In this document: positions 59,722 to 64,000 of the stretch, in pieces | Layout: each line of letters begins with the position of its first letter | How positions within the stretch are numbered: position 1 is the stretch's first letter | Assembly: GCF_014839805.1 (NCBI RefSeq) | Contig: NC_051129.1 | Location: 372,001 to 436,000, forward strand | Source of the DNA: Manduca sexta | Lineage: Eukaryota; Arthropoda; Insecta; Lepidoptera; Sphingidae | DNA: 64,000 bases | Direction: 5' to 3' | Made by a program: the position numbers and the translations under genes | Notes under the pieces: generated by a model | Databases searched by the model: none | What the model saw: only the letters and a program-made list of their open reading frames with translations | Told to the model about the DNA's origin: nothing

Positions 59722-59865
59722 GGTCGTCTACATACGAGATGGGAGGACGATCTAAAACACGCTGCCGGAAACCATCGGAAAAGGGCAGCGTATGGTAGAA
59801 CCCAATGAAAAGCGTTAGAGTAGGCCTAAGCTAAGGGGCAGGCGGAACTGCTAGATATTTTATAA
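59722..59865 (+). pseudogene. Non-LTR retrotransposon ORF2, C-terminal stub with stops
   Basis: One frame from 59722 encodes G-R-L-H-T-R-W-E-D-D-L-K-H-A-A-G, then R-K-R-A-A-Y-G-R-T-Q, and after stops A-K-G-Q-A-E-L-L-D-I-L. 'GRPxTRWxDDL....G..W...A..R..W' is the C-terminal signature of one group of lepidopteran non-LTR retrotransposon polyproteins (RTE-like). In-frame stops lie at 59806, 59821 and 59827. The catalytic domains are absent, so it is a dead, 5'-truncated fragment. Confidence 0.8.
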
Positions 59866-60235
59866 TACCTAAAGTTTACACGTTCTAAAAATAGTTCAGG
59901 ATAAATGGGCTCATTATTATAATATTTAAGGATGCTAGAAGCATATTCTACTCCCGGTCTATTAATACCTAAGAGTGAAGTCGGTCTCGCAACACACTAT
60001 TAAATTTCATCGCCTCAGTTCCTGCACAACTACGTCTTCGTTTTTCAGCTGGGAAATTTAAATGCGGCTGCATTTAGGATGTAGTTTTGGTTACGAAGGT
60101 TGAGGATTTGATTATGGGTCAGGGAAAACAGTTTTAGTACGTATTCAAAACGTGGTTTGTCAATTACTCGCTATAGAAAATTTCAAGTGTCCTGATAAAA
60201 GACTTAGAAGATGAGTATTTTTAGCATGGATTAGT
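59866..60235. other. Unannotated DNA
   Basis: Nothing recognised. Confidence 0.35.
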
Positions 60236-60295
60236 AAATAGCTCGGATACCTGATGGTAAGCCGCCATTGCTCATAATATCTTTCGACGCCGAAA
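60236..60295 (-). repeat. LINE-tail fragment
   Basis: 'cggatacctgatggtaagcc' and 'gccattgctcat' are the reverse of the 'cttaccatcaggt' tail. The 98-codon open frame over it is a shadow. Confidence 0.45.
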
Positions 60296-60744
60296 AAACT
60301 ATGGTTTTGTAACTTAAAAATTGTAATTTCACTTTTGTCCAAAAACCTCACTAACCTCACAAAACGTAGCAGCACATCTTCATATCTATTAAATACGTTA
60401 TTACAACAGTCGATGCTATACAAACTGACTACGAGAACATTCCAAAGTAAACACAAAGATTATTACAAACACTAGCAATCATAAAAAGCTTACGCATTAA
60501 TCAGCGTGACAATGACGTCACGTCGCAAAGCGATAAATAAAGCACAACTTTAGGGTTCCGGGCGACAGTTGAAGGCTTGACAACAGAACCCATTCGCAGT
60601 CTTCCCGATGGTGTTACAAAAACGAATCTTTAACTGGAAGAAAAGCCATAAAAAATAATAAAGACGCACCTTTTAATAAGCATACTTAGTATGTAAAATT
60701 ACAGTTCCTTTATTTTATAAGGAGTAGACAAAATGACTGCACCA
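60296..60744. other. Unannotated DNA
   Basis: Nothing recognised. Confidence 0.35.
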
Positions 60745-60825
60745 TAAGTGGAATAGGGTCCAGACAATTTAGACTAACGAGAGATGATTACCAGTCAACA
60801 CAATTATGTCGGCCTGTTTGAACTT
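60745..60825 (-). repeat. Family B repeat, internal fragment
   Basis: 'agtggaatagggtccag', 'actaacgagagatgattacc' and 'cacaattatgtcggcctgtt' are the reverse of the family centre. The 90-codon open frame beginning here is partly repeat-derived. Confidence 0.7.
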
Positions 60826-61789
60826 TCTGCATCGCATTTACTGCACGAAGTAGCTTCAAGCATGTCGGAGGCTTATTTAAATACATGTGTAGTGCTAATA
60901 GTGGAGGTTCTTCATCGGCTTCCAACCGAAGTTAGCTTGTTAGCTTTTAGTTTTTCACTGTTGCCTTTGGCACCCGTGTCATCCCAAAACGGCCTAGCGG
61001 AAGATCAGCGCTGTTTTTTTTTATCAGCATATGTTGACCTGGGGACGCTTTTGTGACGAGCAAATAGATTTAAGTATTTTTGTAATTTTGCTTGTTACAA
61101 ATAAATATTTCCTTTCTTTCTTTCAAGATTTCTTTATCCATTTTCAATAAATTATCCCAACCGCTTTTCCGATCTATCTCAAAGGACCAATCAAAACAAA
61201 GCTTTTTGGACATGCGTACAAAGATTTATTTTGATTGGTTCATTTTTGGAATTGGATTGAAGATTGAGATTGGGATCGATAATTGAAAACGATTATGTAT
61301 GGATAGAAAAACCGACATTATGTCTCATCTCTTTTTAAAATTCGTAAAGGAGACATTAAAAACTGATTAAAGACAGACTATCCCATAATCTTCGGCCTCG
61401 GTACAATAAATCAATGTCCATCCCTGCCCAAACTACCCAAACTCTGCAGGTCTGGGTATAACTTGAAGACACCTGGTACCGGACTTGATTAGGGTCCATC
61501 TTGGATCGCTTCGCAATTAACTTAGTTTAAAGGGTTTAAACTAATGGCTACTTAAATAGTAAGTTTGGAAGTTCAGCTTAATATGTGGTTCGGGTAACCG
61601 ATTAGTATTAAGTTTTTGGTTACTTAGAATAATGTGGTCTCCTATAATGCCCGTCACACTTAATTGTGAAAATGTTACATCATTGTTTTATTATATGTCG
61701 TGTATCCTTGGTTGAAGGTCCATAAATAAAATCATTGCAGGTAATTTTAGAGTATTAAGAATCGTACAGTTTTACCTATATTATGTAAC
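60826..61789. other. Unannotated DNA
   Basis: No gene. Nothing beyond AT-rich sequence is recognised. Confidence 0.4.
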
Positions 61790-61980
61790 TCCCTAAAATA
61801 CTACAACGCCAGTGCCAAGTATTTTAAAAATCAGATTAAAAAATTATTTTCTATGGCAGTAATTTACAGGGTAATATAAAGTATGTGTTAATCCAGTACG
61901 TCGTCTACCCGTGTCCGAAAAATCATCCAAATCCGTTCAGTTTTTTCTGCGTTTACAATAAACGTCTAAAGCTTTTTACA
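61790..61980 (+). repeat. Family L repeat, 3' part
   Basis: 'ccctaaaatactacaacgcc', 'gtgttaatccagtacgtcg', 'cgtgtccgaaaaatcatcca' and 'aatccgttcagttttttctg' match the copy at 58668. The start with 'gctcgcggcttcgcccg' is missing. Confidence 0.65.
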
Positions 61981-62624
61981 TACTTTCGCATTTTTAGTAT
62001 TACTAAGAAGTAAGACAAAATATTGTCTATCAAGACAATCAGTCAAAAAATACTCATATCATCACAGAAACAAATTAAAAACAGACAATAGATAACCATA
62101 ACGATTAGATAAAAACATCTCATATAAAACTTCAATTATTTTTAAGTCAGTTAAACCCTGAAACCCCTTTCCGCCAGGAGCCGAACCTACGCACTCAAGC
62201 AACTGTTACACAACTTGCAAAGCTGCCTAAACCTCTCAAACTTACAAAAAGAGGTTCGAGAAAGTCAACTATTGTAACTTAGTAAGGCCCTACTAAGTTT
62301 GTGAGACAAAAACCCTTACAATCGTACTTAGTACTTACCGTACTTGAGTAACTTGGCGGCTTGATGAAAGGGAACTTTGTGTGGTCAACTTGAAGTTTGT
62401 ACAACGTATATCCCTCTGTATATTGTTAAGGAAAGTATTCTGAATGATTTTAGTTGTAACCATTATTACTTTTCTATACAAATAAACTAGTCCAAGTCCC
62501 TCTAAAGATGCTAAGCGCCATTGTTATTCGTCATCAATTTAGTCAAACGTAACTTTGAATTATAAGGCCTAGATTACATCACACGGAGATATCTTAATTT
62601 ATAGTACGTTACTTATGATGTTTG
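61981..62624. other. Unannotated DNA
   Basis: No gene. On the minus strand at 62170-62215, 'gcgtaggttcggctcctgg' is B-box-like and could be a worn SINE head. Confidence 0.35.
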
Positions 62625-62872
62625 TTAGAAATTAACTCGGAAACAGCTGAAAGAATGCAAATTAAATTTGGCAAACGGATAGATGATGTTCTGGATTATT
62701 ACATAAGCCTATAAATTTATCCCGGTAACTTGCTCCCGTAGGAAATATTTGAATTGTTAATCTGATTTTTTTTAATAGATCACGCTGGCGTCATCCCCAT
62801 AGCGTTATACATCAGTACAGTGATTAAGGAAACTTCTTTCACACGGACGAAGCCGCAAGCAATATCTGGTTA
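62625..62872 (-). repeat. Family L repeat (inverted), long copy
   Basis: In plus orientation: 'acagctgaaagaatgcaaat', 'aaatttatcccggtaacttg', 'ctcccgtaggaaatatttga' and at the end 'acggacgaagccgcaagcaa'. It is in the same subfamily as 41293-41556. Confidence 0.7.
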
Positions 62873-63542
62873 ATCATAATTTTAATAATAGCTAGCTCCA
62901 CGGAGTCCAATACCTTCAAACCCGGGCACGCAGAAGTTGCCGACAGATTATTTATTTCCTCTGACATTATTATCACTCAACTCGATAGGACCAAACACTG
63001 CGCAACTACAGACGCTGTACCCGGGTTCTTTTCGCATACAAGATATACTTTCAAAATTTACTAAAAACAGTGTAATTACGCCTTCACCCGAGTATAAACT
63101 CACAAATCCGGCCTAACACACAATTCTCGTTAACCCGGACCGCGTCAGAAAGTCGGCTAATGCCGGAGCGACCGCAGCCGGCCTTCCCGATGAGTCGGGC
63201 GGTCGCGCCGCGATTTGTCAAGTGCTCGTGCGGTCGCCGGTTCTTCGATACGGGAATTTAATCAACTATTATACGGGATTGTGGTTTGGGTGAATTACGC
63301 CGTGATTGGGAAGTTTCCAGACTTTTTAATTGGAATTTTAGTTTTTTAATCCTTTGTGTTAGACGTTTTGCTGCGCGTCAGATCGATGACTTGGGCATGA
63401 GTAGGGGATGGATACCGACACAATATGCTACCCGTTATATGCAGCATTTTCTAGAGACTTCTATTTTAGTAAAGAATACGAGTGCTGGCAGACATTTCCT
63501 CAGATAGTATGTTAAATATAAAACCCATCGACATATATATAC
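62873..63542. other. Unannotated DNA with a GC-rich block
   Basis: The block 63110-63250 is the most GC- and CpG-rich of the window's end. It contains a nested hairpin at 63168-63206 (gcgaccg/cggtcgc outside, cccga/tcggg inside). It might be a promoter or an exon, but no frame or splice signal supports that. Confidence 0.4.
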
Positions 63543-63848
63543 CACGTACTAGATTTGACGTTCCGAACATTCACTGTGTTCAACTGAATTGAACTGCAAT
63601 CCATTCAAATTGACTTTAGTATGGTCAATATTGACAGCTTGTTGTTGTGTACTGAGTGGCGCTCATAATAAAAGAACTCGAGTCTAAGTGTAAACTTGGA
63701 TTTGAATAAAAAATATTAATCAAATAAATAAAATTATTTGTTGTTCAAGTGAATAAATAGGTTATAACAGTGATGTTTTGGTTGCCATTATAGTTCAGAT
63801 TTTGGACAAATAGTTTATATGGACGTTCGTGTCTATAGAATATACGTT
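63543..63848 (+). repeat. Family F repeat, copy 2 (possible solo LTR)
   Basis: It is the inverted partner of 32251-32555 and matches it from 'tactagatttg' to 'tatagaatatacgt' with scattered substitutions. It contains 'gaactcgagtctaag', an aataaa and 'ttatttgttgttcaagtga'. No coding frame. The class is not certain. Confidence 0.8.
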
Positions 63849-64000
63849 AATGATAAACCCCACTAAACCTAGTAACCTTACTGTCAATTATGAGTGCATC
63901 AACCTCACTGACGTAATTTATCACAACTAAAGCGTCATTCATTCTTTATAAAAGGCTTGACTAAAAAGGATGCGGCTTTGTATACATATCAGTAGACAGA
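63849..64000. other. Unannotated DNA at window end
   Basis: Nothing recognised. Confidence 0.35.

Noticed and set aside
1..64000. CRISPR array, operon or other prokaryotic system
   Set aside because: No regularly spaced repeats and no dense coding; repeat content is plainly that of an insect nuclear genome.

Overview
The window looks like nuclear DNA from a moth or butterfly (Lepidoptera). It is AT-rich and has no bacterial-style gene packing. It is full of short interspersed repeats that I recognise as typical of lepidopteran genomes: tRNA-derived SINEs, tails of non-LTR retrotransposons, the repeat with the phrase 'agagggattagg-cttagtccaccac', and the repeat containing 'caggccggcataattgtgtcgac'. 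The species cannot be named from the sequence, and repeat families were recognised by memory and by comparing copies inside the window, not by a database search.

I can support no protein-coding gene. The longest open frames (107-120 codons) are isolated, have no domain I recognise, and are about as long as chance predicts in this much AT-rich DNA. The only peptide-level signals are three short C-terminal stubs of non-LTR retrotransposon polyproteins (30455-30622, 47706-47843, 59722-59865). The window is best read as intergenic DNA or the inside of a very large intron.

Layout. 1-8000: mostly unique DNA with a few repeat fragments, a tRNA-headed SINE at 3770 and SINE tails near 5.2 and 5.7 kb. 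8-15.4 kb: a cluster of LINE-tail-type repeats, including an L-plus-P composite at 9996-10405. 15.4-30 kb: long quiet stretches, broken by a nested hAT-type MITE at 19.0 kb, a strong double hairpin at 26.6 kb and two clusters of GCCGCCAT motifs. 30-42.3 kb: denser in repeats, with a LINE stub, two SINEs, a complete family-B copy and a full-length second SINE type at 42.0 kb. 42.3-54 kb: further SINEs, a LINE stub, family A, B and E copies. 54-64 kb: a run with no recognised repeat at 55.2-58.1 kb that holds five perfect TATCGATA motifs in about 520 bp, then LINE-tail repeats and the second copy of a 306-bp repeat whose inverted partner lies 31 kb upstream.

No cooperative gene system is visible. 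The most interesting signals are non-coding: the TATCGATA cluster (a DREF/BEAF-type motif), the paired hairpins with identical GAGA loops, the hAT insertion that can be proven from paralogous empty sites, and the Pho/YY1-like motif clusters.
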